Source of the DNA: Verrucomicrobiaceae bacterium
GTDB lineage: Bacteria > Verrucomicrobiota > Verrucomicrobiia > Verrucomicrobiales > Verrucomicrobiaceae
Assembly: GCA_947507875.1 (NCBI GenBank)
Contig: CANNQP010000029.1
Span: 1 to 55,181, forward strand
DNA: 55,181 nt
Direction: 5' to 3'
The position numbers and the translations under genes are program-made. The notes below the pieces were generated by a model. It was not told the origin of the DNA. It saw only the letters and a program-made list of their open reading frames with translations, and made no database searches. Positions 7,582 through 16,778 of the stretch are shown one piece after another. Numbering within the stretch: position 1 is the stretch's first letter; each line of letters opens with the position of its first letter.

Positions 7582-9726
7582 TCACTCGATGAAAAGAAAT
7601 TGAGAACCGGTAAGAAGGGCGTGCGTCACGTCTTCGACCGCTTGGGAGCCACGCTCACGGATGACGCTGGCAAGCATGGCTTTCTCGACACTGTTAGGCT
7701 GGCGGCTCAGCAGAGCTGTGTAGAGCAGGCTCAGCTTTTGCTCAGGGGCACCGGCTTTTTGCACATGCAGGCTCAGGCTGGAGATGGGACTGGTCACGGC
7801 TTGCACGATGGGACCGTTCAAGAGCGTCAAGGCCTGGGGCACGGAGGCATCGCGGCTGGCGTTTTCGATCACTTCCCGGTCACTCTGGCCAAAGGTGCGC
7901 AGCAGATGACCTGGCTTGGCCGGGCTGGGCAGCTCCGAGGCGCGGATGTTCAGCCCTTGCACGTTCTTGGCGGTCTTTTGCAGTTCCGCCAAGTACTGCT
8001 TCCGCTCCTTTTTGTCCATGGAGGCGAGCTTCGTTTCATCGACCTGAGGACGTGCGTTCTTGTCCTTGGCTTTGGGATTGTAACCGCGACGTAGATCGCT
8101 GGCACGCTCTTCGCCAAGCAGGGCTTCCAGGATGTCCTGGCTCGCCTCGCGACGCAGCCGATTGGCCTGCTGAGCCAGCTCCTTGCTGTCCGCCGCGCTG
8201 GTTTGCCCCAGCTCTTTTTTCTCGGCGAGCTGAGCGCGCATGGCGGCGAGTTGCTGTTGGTTCGCGGCCAGTTGGGCCGAAGCTTGCTTGGAGATTTGGA
8301 TCAGACCTTCCGCGCCTTTGTCGCGCACGGTGTTCAGGAAAAAGGCGAGGTCGTTCAGGTATTGATGCAGGCGGTCGTTGTCTGCATCCACGCTGTTGTC
8401 CACATTTCCAGCCGTGAGGGTGACGAGAGAATCCCACACCTGCTCGGCGCTCATGCGGCGCAGAATCGGTCCGGTGAATCGGTAGGTTTCCCCCAGAGCC
8501 ACTTCCTGCGTGCTGGCCATGCGCTGGTAGGTGTCGGTGTTGAAGAGCACGCGCAGGTAGGACTTCAGGCTGTACTTTTTCTCCACCATGAGCTGGGTCA
8601 GGTAGGCCATCAGCGCGGGATTCGAGGCCACGGTGGAATCGGTCATTTCATCCACAGGTTCGATCTGCCCGAGACCAAAAACCTTTTTCCAGAGGCGATT
8701 CGCGATGACGGTGGTGAAGCGCGGATTCTCCGGGCTGGTCATCCAGCGGGCAAAGGCGGCCAGCGTCGTTTCACCGCCCAAGGGCGCAGCTTCATGACCA
8801 AACATGACCTTGGGTTGGATGGAATCGCCCGGCTTGGCGTTGCTGTACTTGTAATCGTGCGGCAGCACCGGCAGCCGCCCTTCCTGCCAGTCGATGTTGG
8901 TGTAGCGCAGCGGCTTCATGACATCGTTCATGACTTCGCGGACTTGATTCAGCTGCTGCTTGTCCAGCTTCGGCTGTGCACTCTGGGCCGCGCGCTGCTG
9001 TTTCAGGTAGTCTTTGCGCTCCTGCTTGGTCATGGCCTTGAGTGCTTCTTTGTCCAGCTCACCGGGCTTTTTCACCTTCAGGTAGTCTTTGCCACTGCCC
9101 CGAGTGTCCATGCCATGGGTGAAAGCGGCCATGCCGTAGTAGTCGAGCTGTGACCAGCGATCGAAGGGATGATCGTGACACTGCGCGCAGACGATGCTGG
9201 TGCCCAGGAAGACCTGCACGGTGTAGGCGAGGTGATCCAGCTTGTTCTCATCGCGCATCCAGAAGCCGATGCTGCCACTGTCCCAGGCTCCGCCTTCGGT
9301 CGTCAAAAGGTTCCGCACCATCTCGTCGTAGGGCGTGTTGGCCTTCAGCTGCTTCTTCATCCACTCCTCGTAGGCCTCAGCCGTCAGGCGACCTTTGACA
9401 TTGTCGGTGAGGCGCAGCACATCGGCCCAGTAGTTGAACAAATGGCTGGTGAAGCCATCGCCCGCGAGAAGCTGATCGATGAGCTTCGCGCGCTTCTGTG
9501 GATCGTTGCTGCGCAGGAACGTTTCCGTCTCCTCCACGGTCGGGATGCGTCCGGCGATGTCGAGGTACAGCCGACGCACGATCACTTCATCGGGAGCCGC
9601 TGGGTTGGCCTTCAGGCCGTGTTTGGCCCAGTCCTCGGCCAGCAGCTGGTCGATCTTGGCCGATTCAGGCAAAGCTGCCGCGTGGGCCGAAACCGAGACG
9701 CAGAGCAGCAAGGAGAGCATTTTCAT
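7582..9726 (-). CDS. DUF1549/DUF1553 secreted protein
   Basis: The product has 714 residues with a signal peptide (MKMLSLLLCVSVSAHA). The DUF1549 domain fills about 20-240 and includes VRRLYLDIAGRIPT and CAQCHDHPFDRW at 180-191, where CAQCH has the form of a c-type haem motif. A charged Lys-rich linker follows (about 210-260), then the DUF1553 domain with MTSPENPRFTTVIANRLWKKVFGLG, LRVLFNTDTYQRMAS and RRMSAEQVWDSLVTLT. Helical, Gln/Ala-rich coiled segments lie near 480-530. It is first in a two-gene unit with the DUF1501 gene downstream. No cytochrome (PSD1-type) domain is fused in front. Confidence 0.92.
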   Translation of the reverse strand: MKMLSLLLCVSVSAHAAALPESAKIDQLLAEDWAKHGLKANPAAPDEVIVRRLYLDIAGRIPTVEETETFLRSNDPQKRAKLIDQLLAGDGFTSHLFNYWADVLRLTDNVKGRLTAEAYEEWMKKQLKANTPYDEMVRNLLTTEGGAWDSGSIGFWMRDENKLDHLAYTVQVFLGTSIVCAQCHDHPFDRWSQLDYYGMAAFTHGMDTRGSGKDYLKVKKPGELDKEALKAMTKQERKDYLKQQRAAQSAQPKLDKQQLNQVREVMNDVMKPLRYTNIDWQEGRLPVLPHDYKYSNAKPGDSIQPKVMFGHEAAPLGGETTLAAFARWMTSPENPRFTTVIANRLWKKVFGLGQIEPVDEMTDSTVASNPALMAYLTQLMVEKKYSLKSYLRVLFNTDTYQRMASTQEVALGETYRFTGPILRRMSAEQVWDSLVTLTAGNVDNSVDADNDRLHQYLNDLAFFLNTVRDKGAEGLIQISKQASAQLAANQQQLAAMRAQLAEKKELGQTSAADSKELAQQANRLRREASQDILEALLGEERASDLRRGYNPKAKDKNARPQVDETKLASMDKKERKQYLAELQKTAKNVQGLNIRASELPSPAKPGHLLRTFGQSDREVIENASRDASVPQALTLLNGPIVQAVTSPISSLSLHVQKAGAPEQKLSLLYTALLSRQPNSVEKAMLASVIRERGSQAVEDVTHALLTGSQFLFIE

Positions 9727-9812
9727 AAGACGGAGAGCGTTTCTGCGCCTGAAACGCCAACGCCGGCCCGATCTTTACCCAAACTCTCAGCATGGCCATC
9801 CATGCGCGCGCA

Positions 9813-10127
9813 TCAGGCCCGATCCTCGATCTTCAGCACCTCCACCTCGACATCGCGGACAATGCCGTGGCCAGCCTCTCGGGCGGGTTGCTCCGACAGG
9901 TCCGAGCGCATGCGCTTGGGCGAAGAATCAGCGCGGGGCTGCTGTCCTGCGCCCAGGGCTCGGGAGAGCTGAAGGAAGGCCTTCGTCGCGAGTCCCAAGA
10001 CTGCGGCAAAGATGCCGAACATGACCAAGAAGGCGGTCACCAACACAGCCACCACCGCCAAGATCACCTTGCCCAAACCGCCGAGCTTCGACCGGCCGAC
10101 CTGAAACTGGAAAACGCGTGCGTGCAT
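9813..10127 (-). CDS. Small single-pass membrane protein, unknown
   Basis: The product has 104 residues: a short basic N-terminus, one strong membrane helix (VILAVVAVLVTAFLVMFGIFAAVLGLAT, about 21-48) and a polar, acidic cytoplasmic or periplasmic tail ending VEVEVLKIEDRA. AGGTCAGG lies some 10 nt before the starts at 10136 and 10127; I chose ATG 10127. It is 86 nt upstream of the DUF1549 gene on the same strand and could lead that operon. No family recognised. Confidence 0.5.
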   Translation of the reverse strand: MHARVFQFQVGRSKLGGLGKVILAVVAVLVTAFLVMFGIFAAVLGLATKAFLQLSRALGAGQQPRADSSPKRMRSDLSEQPAREAGHGIVRDVEVEVLKIEDRA

Positions 10128-10220
10128 GTGCCACATTCGTCGGACCTGACCTGAGGGTCAAGTGCGGCAGCGTGGCTCCCACACTTGACCCCAGCTCCGC
10201 CTTCCCCTACGGCAGCCACC

Positions 10221-10919
10221 ATGCGCATCTCCGAGATCTTTTATTCTATCCAGGGCGAAGGCGTGCTCACCGGCGTGCCTTCCGTCTTCATCCGCACCTC
10301 GGGCTGCAACCTGCGCTGCGCTTGGTGCGACACGCCTTATGCCTCATGGCAGCCTGAAGGCAGCGAGATGAGCCTGGATGAACTTTTGGCCCAAGCCACC
10401 GCCCAGCCCACCCGCCATGTCGTGGTGACGGGCGGCGAACCGATGATCGCCAAAAGCATCCGTGAGTTCCTCACGCGGCTGCGGGCAGCGGGCTGCCACG
10501 TCACGGTCGAGACGGCCGGGACCATCGCCCCAGAAGGCTGTGTGGTCGATCTGGCCAGCCTCAGCCCAAAGCTGGCGAACTCCACGCCGAGCGAAGCCCT
10601 GGCAGGGGCGGCCTGGGTGCAAAAGCACGAGCAGACTCGCTGCCAGCCCGAGGTTCTGCGCGCCTGGATCGAGACCGCGCTCGACTACCAGTTGAAGTTC
10701 GTCATTTCCACGCCGGAAGACTTGGCTGAAGTCCACGCGCTGATCGCCAGCCTCGGCGTGCCCATTCCTGCTGAAAAAATCCTGCTGATGCCCGAAGGCA
10801 CCAGCGTCGAGGCGATGCGCGCGCTGTATCCGCTTCTGATCGATGCCTGCAAAACTCACGGCCATCGGCTGAGTCCACGGCTGCACCTGGAGCTATTTGG
10901 CAACAAACGCGGCACGTGA
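10221..10919 (+). CDS. queE: 7-carboxy-7-deazaguanine synthase (radical SAM)
   Basis: QueE turns 6-carboxy-tetrahydropterin into 7-carboxy-7-deazaguanine, a step toward preQ0 and queuosine in tRNA. The protein (232 residues) begins with the family signature FYSIQGEG, then SVFIRTSGCNLRCAWCD with the radical-SAM triad Cys 29, 33 and 36 in the CX3CX2C spacing. VVTGGEPM follows (SAM binding), then FVIST and LLMPEG. ATG 10221 fits the family N-terminus; the upstream in-frame extension is Pro/Ala-rich and was left out. The other queuosine genes (queC, queD, queF) are not nearby. Confidence 0.93.
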   Translation: MRISEIFYSIQGEGVLTGVPSVFIRTSGCNLRCAWCDTPYASWQPEGSEMSLDELLAQATAQPTRHVVVTGGEPMIAKSIREFLTRLRAAGCHVTVETAGTIAPEGCVVDLASLSPKLANSTPSEALAGAAWVQKHEQTRCQPEVLRAWIETALDYQLKFVISTPEDLAEVHALIASLGVPIPAEKILLMPEGTSVEAMRALYPLLIDACKTHGHRLSPRLHLELFGNKRGT

Positions 10920-10983
10920 ATTTTTCAAACACGACAACTGTTCATTTGACCACATTCTTGAATGCACCAAGAATGCAGTTCTC

Positions 10984-11172
10984 ATGAACAGCAAAAAGAG
11001 CCCCACTGCCACCCTTTTTCGTAAACTGAGCCACCTCATCGGCCACCACCCCACCGAGCTGCGCCGTCGTGATCTCCGCTGCGCACGTGAGAGCGAGATC
11101 CAGCTAGAACTCGACCTACCTGCCATCCGTCATGGAGAGCAGCGATCCCACGATCTGGCGGTGATTCGCTAG
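10984..11172 (+). CDS. Possible small basic protein (weak)
   Basis: A 62-residue frame starting with ATG 10984, rich in Lys, Arg and His, ending IRHGEQRSHDLAVIR. It lies between queE and the convergent esterase gene. No ribosome-binding site or family support. The same bases also carry an Arg/Ser-rich frame on the other strand that looks less protein-like. Listed because nothing else explains the stretch. Confidence 0.25.
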   Translation: MNSKKSPTATLFRKLSHLIGHHPTELRRRDLRCARESEIQLELDLPAIRHGEQRSHDLAVIR

Positions 11173-11186
11173 GAGCTAGGGTTCCC

Positions 11187-13247
11187 TCACTTCACCTGCC
11201 AGAGCTCATCGAAGAAATCGGCAGCGATGACTTTTGCCGCTGCGTCCGGGCTAGGCGCTTGGGTGATGTCCAAAAGAGCCCAGTCCGGCAGCTTCGGGTT
11301 TTGCAGGGAATTGGTGCGGTCGTGAGCTTCGCGGAAGGTTAGGCCCGAATTGATCACAACCTCGAACCCGGCGGACTTCAGCGCTGGGTAGGTCAGCGCC
11401 AGGACATGGCTACGAGCATCGACGCTGGCTTTGCCCTTCAGGCCGACCTTCTCCGCGTCCCACTGCACCGGCAGGCGGCTGAGCAAGCGCCGGATGCAGC
11501 TGTTCGACTCGGGCGTGCCCCACAGGATCAGGCTTTGCGTTTGCCCTTCCTTGTCGATGTCGGTGATCTCGGAGGCTTTGGCCACACGCACATCGCCGCG
11601 CATCAGGCTGCGCCAGCGGGTCAGGAAATGCGCAGACTCGGCCTGCACCCAGGCCTCCACAGCCGCGGAAGAAGATTGGCCATCGGGCAGCACCACGAGA
11701 AAGCGCTTCATGAAGCTCGCATCCATCGGCCCAGGATGCGCCCCGCCCTTGCCATCGCTCGGGCCTTCGTGAGAAAAAGGCGTGGCATTGCCAAAATCGC
11801 GCCACTGGCCATTCGCTTTGATGAGTCGGCACAATGAATGGGGCACGCGTGGGCCTGGACTTAGGAAGTTCTCGAACTTCGGCAGCTCCGGCCCGATCTG
11901 CAGCTTCAGGTCTTGGCCATCGATCTTTAGGGTCAGCTTGTCACCACGGCCACGCACCTGCGGCGGTGGATAGAACACGATGCGGCTGACATTGCGCGTC
12001 TGCATTTCGACCGTTTGGGCATTCACCACCTTGGCGTCGAGTCTTGCCTCTTGCCAGCTCTGCTCCAGGCCGTGCAGGTTCACCCACTTCACGCGGCCAT
12101 AGAGCGCCGTGCGGGTCTGAATGTGAACTTCAGCGGGGAAGTTCACGCGGCCTTGCTCGACGTGTTTTTCGATCCGTGCCTGCACCTCCTTCAGCGTCTC
12201 GGGATGATACTTGTGACCCATGCCTGGGCCGATGAGGTGCGGCGGATGCAGGCCTTCTTTGCCGAGCACTTCCATCATGTATTCGGCGCTATCGCGCTGA
12301 GCATCGTTTTCGCCGCTGTAGCAGACGAGAGGCACATTCAGAAGGTTCCGGGCATAGTCAGGCACATCGTAAAAGCCCCAGAGCGTCTGTTCATAGGTCG
12401 GCGGATACTTCTCGGGCGTGAGCTTTTGGTAGCGCTTCACATCGACAAAACCTGCCCCCGTGTGGACGCAGGCCCACTGATCCGGGTAATGCGCCCCCAG
12501 GTGCCAAGCTCCCGCTCCCCCCATGCTGAAGCCTGCGAGCACGATGCGATTCGTGTCCACCTGAAAGCGGGCGATGGCGTCATCCCGCGCTTCGAACACA
12601 TCGACTTCACCCGCCGATTTCCAGCCATTGCAGTAGCGCCCGAAGGGATGAATGACAATGCTGCCCTTGGGCTGAAATTGCCCCGGTTTCTTCGCCATGA
12701 GACGGCTGTAAACAAAGGGCAGGTCCGTGGTAGTATCGCCGCGACCGTGCAGCCAAATCCACATCGGGACCTTGGCTCGGCCAATCTCCAGCCCCTCAGG
12801 CACCTCGACGCCATAAGGCTGCGCGGAGTCATCGAGCTTGGAGTAATAGCCGAGCACCTTTTGGCCGGGGCCGTCCATCCATGGCGTTTGGCCTGCCTTC
12901 AGCGAGGTGATGCGTTGGCGCGCTTCGGTCAGCAGCGCGTTGGCTTTTTTCAGATTGTCCGCTGGCTTTTTGTCATACCACTCGTCGAACTCCAGCGCGT
13001 AGCGCACGGCTTTGAGAAAAATGGCCGCGTCGGCCGAGCGCGGGTGCTTTTTCACGAATTCAAAATCGACCTGAAGCTCCGCCAGGGTCTTTTCCAGCCC
13101 AGCTTCCTCTTCGGCAGAAAGAGCGGCGACGGGCTTCGGCGGCAGGCTGCCGCGAAAGGAGGCCGTGGCTCCAGTGGGGCTGAGCTGGGCCATGGCCAGC
13201 GGGCAAAGCAAGAGGAAGGCAAGGGAGGTGACAGGACGTGAAATCAT
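11187..13247 (-). CDS. Large secreted alpha/beta-hydrolase (esterase/peptidase type)
   Basis: The product has 686 residues with signal peptide VTSLAFLLLCPLAMAQ. A helical N-terminal region (about 45-120) precedes the hydrolase domain (about 155-370). The catalytic triad can be read: Ser 241 in GFSMGG, Asp 315 in SGENDAQ, His 345 in GMGHKYH; WLHGRGD supplies the oxyanion loop. The C-terminal half is a further beta-rich region and a segment resembling peptidase-associated extensions in planctomycete and verrucomicrobial esterases. ATG 13247 is preferred to GTG 13262 because it starts the signal peptide. Substrate unknown; carbohydrate esters or peptides are plausible. Confidence 0.85.
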   Translation of the reverse strand: MISRPVTSLAFLLLCPLAMAQLSPTGATASFRGSLPPKPVAALSAEEEAGLEKTLAELQVDFEFVKKHPRSADAAIFLKAVRYALEFDEWYDKKPADNLKKANALLTEARQRITSLKAGQTPWMDGPGQKVLGYYSKLDDSAQPYGVEVPEGLEIGRAKVPMWIWLHGRGDTTTDLPFVYSRLMAKKPGQFQPKGSIVIHPFGRYCNGWKSAGEVDVFEARDDAIARFQVDTNRIVLAGFSMGGAGAWHLGAHYPDQWACVHTGAGFVDVKRYQKLTPEKYPPTYEQTLWGFYDVPDYARNLLNVPLVCYSGENDAQRDSAEYMMEVLGKEGLHPPHLIGPGMGHKYHPETLKEVQARIEKHVEQGRVNFPAEVHIQTRTALYGRVKWVNLHGLEQSWQEARLDAKVVNAQTVEMQTRNVSRIVFYPPPQVRGRGDKLTLKIDGQDLKLQIGPELPKFENFLSPGPRVPHSLCRLIKANGQWRDFGNATPFSHEGPSDGKGGAHPGPMDASFMKRFLVVLPDGQSSSAAVEAWVQAESAHFLTRWRSLMRGDVRVAKASEITDIDKEGQTQSLILWGTPESNSCIRRLLSRLPVQWDAEKVGLKGKASVDARSHVLALTYPALKSAGFEVVINSGLTFREAHDRTNSLQNPKLPDWALLDITQAPSPDAAAKVIAADFFDELWQVK

Positions 13248-13352
13248 GCAGAGTCGGAGCACAAGAAACGCCGCCGCTGCCCCGATCCATCAGAGAAGCA
13301 GACTGGCGCGAACGCACTGGCTGGCCATGATCCGGTCAAACCACGGTCCGCC

Positions 13353-13799
13353 ATGCCCAAACCGTCCTCCAAATCCACCCCCAAAGCGCTCAGCCCCGAG
13401 GATCTCGCGGAGATCCGGCAGATCTACGCTGACCTCGAAAAGCGCGCCCTGCCGAGGGACTGCACCGGCCTCGCGGGCTGCTGCCAGTTTCGGCTCACCG
13501 GTCGCACCCCCCAGCTCACACGCGGCGAGGCCCTGTATGCCCTCATCGGCGTGCGTGCCTCCGGGCGGCGCGAACTGAAGCCGCATCCCGAGGGGGCCTG
13601 TCCCCTGCTCGGGCGGGACGGACGCTGCACGATCTATCAGCACCGTCCCTTTGGCTGCCGCACGCATTTTTGTCAGGCTGCCGGCGGCATGTATCCGCGT
13701 CGCCACGTCGTGGACCTGATCCAGCGGCTGGAGGCTCTGGATGAAAAGCTGGGAGGGGATGGTTCACGGCCACTGGAAAAAGCTCTGAGTGGGACGTAA
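13353..13799 (+). CDS. YkgJ-family cysteine-cluster protein
   Basis: The family (CxxCxxCC, PF03692-like) is thought to bind zinc or an iron-sulfur cluster. Seven cysteines are placed as in the family: Cys 37, 43-44, 83, 92, 102 and 107 within CTGLAGCC, GACPLL, GRCTIYQHRPFGCR and THFC. Length is 148 residues. It lies 17 nt before the cysteine desulfurase gene on the same strand, which suggests that the two are expressed together and that the cluster is Fe-S; this is inference from position. Confidence 0.85.
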   Translation: MPKPSSKSTPKALSPEDLAEIRQIYADLEKRALPRDCTGLAGCCQFRLTGRTPQLTRGEALYALIGVRASGRRELKPHPEGACPLLGRDGRCTIYQHRPFGCRTHFCQAAGGMYPRRHVVDLIQRLEALDEKLGGDGSRPLEKALSGT

Positions 13800-13816
13800 A
13801 GAAGAGCTTTCCCATC

Positions 13817-14962
13817 ATGCCTGCCTACTTTGACCACAATGCGACCACGCCGCTGCTGCCGCAGGCACGGGCGGCCTGGCTGCGTGCGATGGAGGAGCAT
13901 TGGCACAATCCCTCCAGCCTTTACCGCGAGGCAGGCTTCGCCAGTCAAGCCCTGGAAGCTGCGCGGGAGAGACTGGCCGACCTGCTGGGCATCGACGAAC
14001 CCACGCGCCTTTTGTTCACCTCGGGGGCCTCGGAGGCGAACAACACGCTTTTCGCGGGCTTGGCGCGTTGCTTGTCGCCCGAAGGTTGCGTGGCCATTTC
14101 GGCGATTGAACACCCCAGCGTGCGGGCTGCGGCGATCGCTTGGCTAGGCCGAGCCCGAGTCGTTGAGATTCCCGTGGATGCCGCGGGCATCGTCACGCCT
14201 TCGGCCTTGAAGCAAGTGCTCGACGAACGCCAGCCCGCGCTCGTCTCCGTGATGCTGGCCAACAATGAAAGTGGCGTGCTCCAGCCCTGGTCGGAGCTAG
14301 CGGCCCAGTGCCGGGAACGCGGCGTGCGTTTTCATGCCGATGCGGCGCAGTGGCTGGGGAAAATGCCCGCCGAGGGCCTTGCGAGCTGCGATTACCTGAC
14401 TGGCTGTGGGCACAAGTTTGGTGGGCCCAAGGGCATCGGTTTTCTGCTGCTGGCGCATGAGGAAGAAAGCTTCCCTCTGCTGCACGGCGGTCCTCAGGAA
14501 CACGGGCGGCGCGCGGGCACAGAGGACTATCCCGCCATCGAGGCCATGGTCACGGCGCTGGAGCATCGTCAGGAACAGGGGCTGACCGTGAGCGCCGCGC
14601 AGACCCCACGACGCGATGCCTTCATTGAACGCATGAAGGCCGCCTTTCCCGGCCTGCGCATCATCAGCGAAGCGGCACCCCGGCTCTGGAACACGGTGCT
14701 GATGGTGATGCCCGATCACTCCAACCTAAAGTGGCTGACGCGACTGAGTCGGCTGGGTTTTGCCATCTCGACCGGTTCCGCATGCAGCTCAGGCCGCGAA
14801 GGCTCGTCGGTGGTGGTTCAGGCACTCGGTGCCGATCCTGAAGAGCTGCGCCGTGTCGTGCGCATCAGCGCCGGACACGAAACGAAGCCCGAAGATTGGC
14901 AGGCGCTGGCCGATGCCTTTGTGGCCGTCGGCACCGATCTGCAAAGCGGCACGAAGGCCTAG
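13817..14962 (+). CDS. Cysteine desulfurase (NifS/IscS-like, class V aminotransferase)
   Basis: PLP enzyme that removes sulfur from cysteine for Fe-S cluster or thio-cofactor assembly. It has 381 residues, starting YFDHNATTP. FTSGASEANNT (68-77) binds PLP phosphate, His 99 stacks on the ring, HADAAQ (173-178) holds the Asp, and Lys 200 in GCGHKFGGPKG is the Schiff-base lysine. The catalytic Cys 323 is in STGSACSSG, the short-loop form of IscS/NifS (class I). It follows the YkgJ-like gene by 17 nt. Its stop overlaps the convergent LacI gene by four bases. No iscU or sufU is present here, so the sulfur acceptor is unknown. Confidence 0.92.
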   Translation: MPAYFDHNATTPLLPQARAAWLRAMEEHWHNPSSLYREAGFASQALEAARERLADLLGIDEPTRLLFTSGASEANNTLFAGLARCLSPEGCVAISAIEHPSVRAAAIAWLGRARVVEIPVDAAGIVTPSALKQVLDERQPALVSVMLANNESGVLQPWSELAAQCRERGVRFHADAAQWLGKMPAEGLASCDYLTGCGHKFGGPKGIGFLLLAHEEESFPLLHGGPQEHGRRAGTEDYPAIEAMVTALEHRQEQGLTVSAAQTPRRDAFIERMKAAFPGLRIISEAAPRLWNTVLMVMPDHSNLKWLTRLSRLGFAISTGSACSSGREGSSVVVQALGADPEELRRVVRISAGHETKPEDWQALADAFVAVGTDLQSGTKA

Positions 14963-16026
14963 CGCGACCGGCTTTGATCCACCGGGGCCAAAGGCCGAAG
15001 GCTCGGCCCCTCCACCCAGCGCGGCGGGATCATGATCTGCCGTGGGACCTCGGGGATGCCATGCTCGTTTTGCGAAAGCTGCGTCACCACCAGATCGACC
15101 GCTGCCGCCGCGAGGTGCTCGCGCTGCTGATAAATGCCCGCGTAGGCCGCCATCTTCGACGTCCAGTCATGCACGACAAAACCGATGTCCTGCGGAATGC
15201 GCTGCCCGAGCCTGCGCAGCCAGCCCGGCACATGCGTGTCGAAGCTGATGACCGCATCGGGCTCGTGCTCGCGCATCCATTGAGAAAAAGCATCGAAGCC
15301 ACGGCTGATGTCATTGCTCGGGAACAACAGCAGCGGCACGCGCGACTCGGGCGGAAGGCTGTGCTGCCAATGAAACAGCCCACCGCTGTAGCCAAACTGG
15401 GAGCGATTCACGATCCAGCGCGTGACCGCCACGCCAATGCGCTGATAGCCACGGGCGGCGAGCTGCTCCGCCGCCATGTGGATGCCCAGCGTCATGTTGC
15501 CCGCGCACATGTGCAGCGCGGGGGAGCTCATCGCATTGCCAAACGTGACCGCCGCGTAGGGCGTGTAATCGATTCGGCTGCAGGGCAGCTGCAGGCTCTG
15601 TGGAGAGACGATGACGCCCTCAATGCCGCGCGCGTGCAGGATCTTTTGCAGCTTCGCGGGCGTTAGCCCATCCTTGCCCAAAAAGAACTCCTCCACGGCA
15701 TAACCATGAGCGTGGGCACGACGGCGGATGGGTTCAATCGGCACGTATTGATACGAGGGACTCAGCAAGCCATCCTGAGGCACATGCTCACGGATGATGG
15801 CGATCACGGCCCGCAGACGCTTCTGCTTGCGGCTGCGCACCACCTGCATCATGCGCATGAGGTGCGGGTCGGGCTGATAATTCATCCGCCGCGCGACCTC
15901 CAGCACCTCGGCGCGGCGTTCGGGCGAGACCTTCGGTGCCCCACGCAGCACCCGAGAAACGGTCATGATGGAGACCCCCGTGGCACGGGCGATGTCCTTG
16001 AGCGTAGGCTGAGGTAGGGCGGGCAT
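14959..16026 (-). CDS. LacI-family transcriptional regulator
   Basis: The product has 355 residues. The N-terminal LacI helix-turn-helix is clear (TLKDIARATGVSIMTVSRVLRG, about 7-28) with hinge helix VSPERRAEVLEVARRMNYQPD. The periplasmic-binding-like sensor domain follows, with VIAIIRE, GVIVSPQ and IGFVVHDW. It faces the cysteine desulfurase gene tail to tail. No sugar catabolic gene lies directly upstream, so its target is probably elsewhere; upstream secreted-enzyme clusters in this window are candidates only by theme. Confidence 0.92.
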   Translation of the reverse strand: MPALPQPTLKDIARATGVSIMTVSRVLRGAPKVSPERRAEVLEVARRMNYQPDPHLMRMMQVVRSRKQKRLRAVIAIIREHVPQDGLLSPSYQYVPIEPIRRRAHAHGYAVEEFFLGKDGLTPAKLQKILHARGIEGVIVSPQSLQLPCSRIDYTPYAAVTFGNAMSSPALHMCAGNMTLGIHMAAEQLAARGYQRIGVAVTRWIVNRSQFGYSGGLFHWQHSLPPESRVPLLLFPSNDISRGFDAFSQWMREHEPDAVISFDTHVPGWLRRLGQRIPQDIGFVVHDWTSKMAAYAGIYQQREHLAAAAVDLVVTQLSQNEHGIPEVPRQIMIPPRWVEGPSLRPLAPVDQSRSR

Positions 16027-16235
16027 AGGCGGTCGTCATCCCTGGCAAGTTCGTTCCGTTAAACAAGTGCAGCTGTCTCATTTACGCGACGCAGGCAGTC
16101 TAAGCTCGATCCGTGAACCCGATCGCAGATCAGCCCAAAGCGTGCAGGATGAAGACCGCAGGATCACACTCAACAAAGCTGCGATCCCGAACACAGGGCG
16201 ACATCAGCATCAACGCTAAGACGACCCAGGAAGAC

Positions 16236-16778
16236 TCAGCGCTTGCTCAGTTTGTTGTATTTCTCGACGAGTTCATTGAACTCGCGCGTGCGTTCATTCA
16301 GGCGGGTAATGGCCTCATCGCGATCCTTCGCCAGTTGGCGTATCTGGAGATTGGCTTTTTCGATGGCGCTGTTTTGCGCCGTCACCGTTTCGTTGTGTTT
16401 CTTGAGGGCATCGCTGCCCTGCCCTGCGAGCTTTTGATAGGCCTTCAACTCGCTGCGCGCTCGGAGGGTCTCATTCATGAGCAGAGCGATGCTGTAGCCG
16501 CGTGCGCTCTGGTCCTGAGTGAGCGTCTGGACTTGCTCCGTGAGATCCACGAGACGGGATTCGATCTCTTGGCGGATGGCATTCAGTCGCTCAATCTCCT
16601 GGCCGTACTGCTCCACCTTGGCCTCGGCCTCGATGCGTAACTTGTTCTCGGCAACCAAGGCCGTGCGCAGGTCTAAGATGGTGGCGCGCAGGCGAAATTC
16701 ACGCTGCCACTGCACCAGGCAGATGCCGCACAGGCCCAGGGAAAGCAGAATGAGAAGGGCAAGGAGAACGCGCTTCAT
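16236..16778 (-). CDS. Membrane-anchored coiled-coil protein of the TonB/ExbBD operon
   Basis: The product has 180 residues: membrane helix at 4-22 (VLLALLILLSLGLCGICLV), then continuous heptad-rich helix to the end, rich in Glu, Gln, Leu and Arg (for example AEAKVEQYGQEIERLNAIRQ and LNERTREFNELVEKYNKLSKR). The start ATG overlaps the stop of exbD as ATGA, so translation is coupled and it is the last gene of tonB-exbB-exbD. The likely position is inner membrane with the coil in the periplasm, where it might brace the TonB complex; this is inference. Confidence 0.8.
   Translation of the reverse strand: MKRVLLALLILLSLGLCGICLVQWQREFRLRATILDLRTALVAENKLRIEAEAKVEQYGQEIERLNAIRQEIESRLVDLTEQVQTLTQDQSARGYSIALLMNETLRARSELKAYQKLAGQGSDALKKHNETVTAQNSAIEKANLQIRQLAKDRDEAITRLNERTREFNELVEKYNKLSKR

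Noticed and set aside
8203..9972. Two long plus-strand frames (316 and 267 residues) over the DUF1549 gene
   Set aside because: His/Val/Gly-rich antisense frames typical of GC-rich DNA; no domain or start site.
12015..13241. 408-residue plus-strand frame over the esterase gene
   Set aside because: Antisense shadow; the minus-strand protein shows a signal peptide and catalytic triad.
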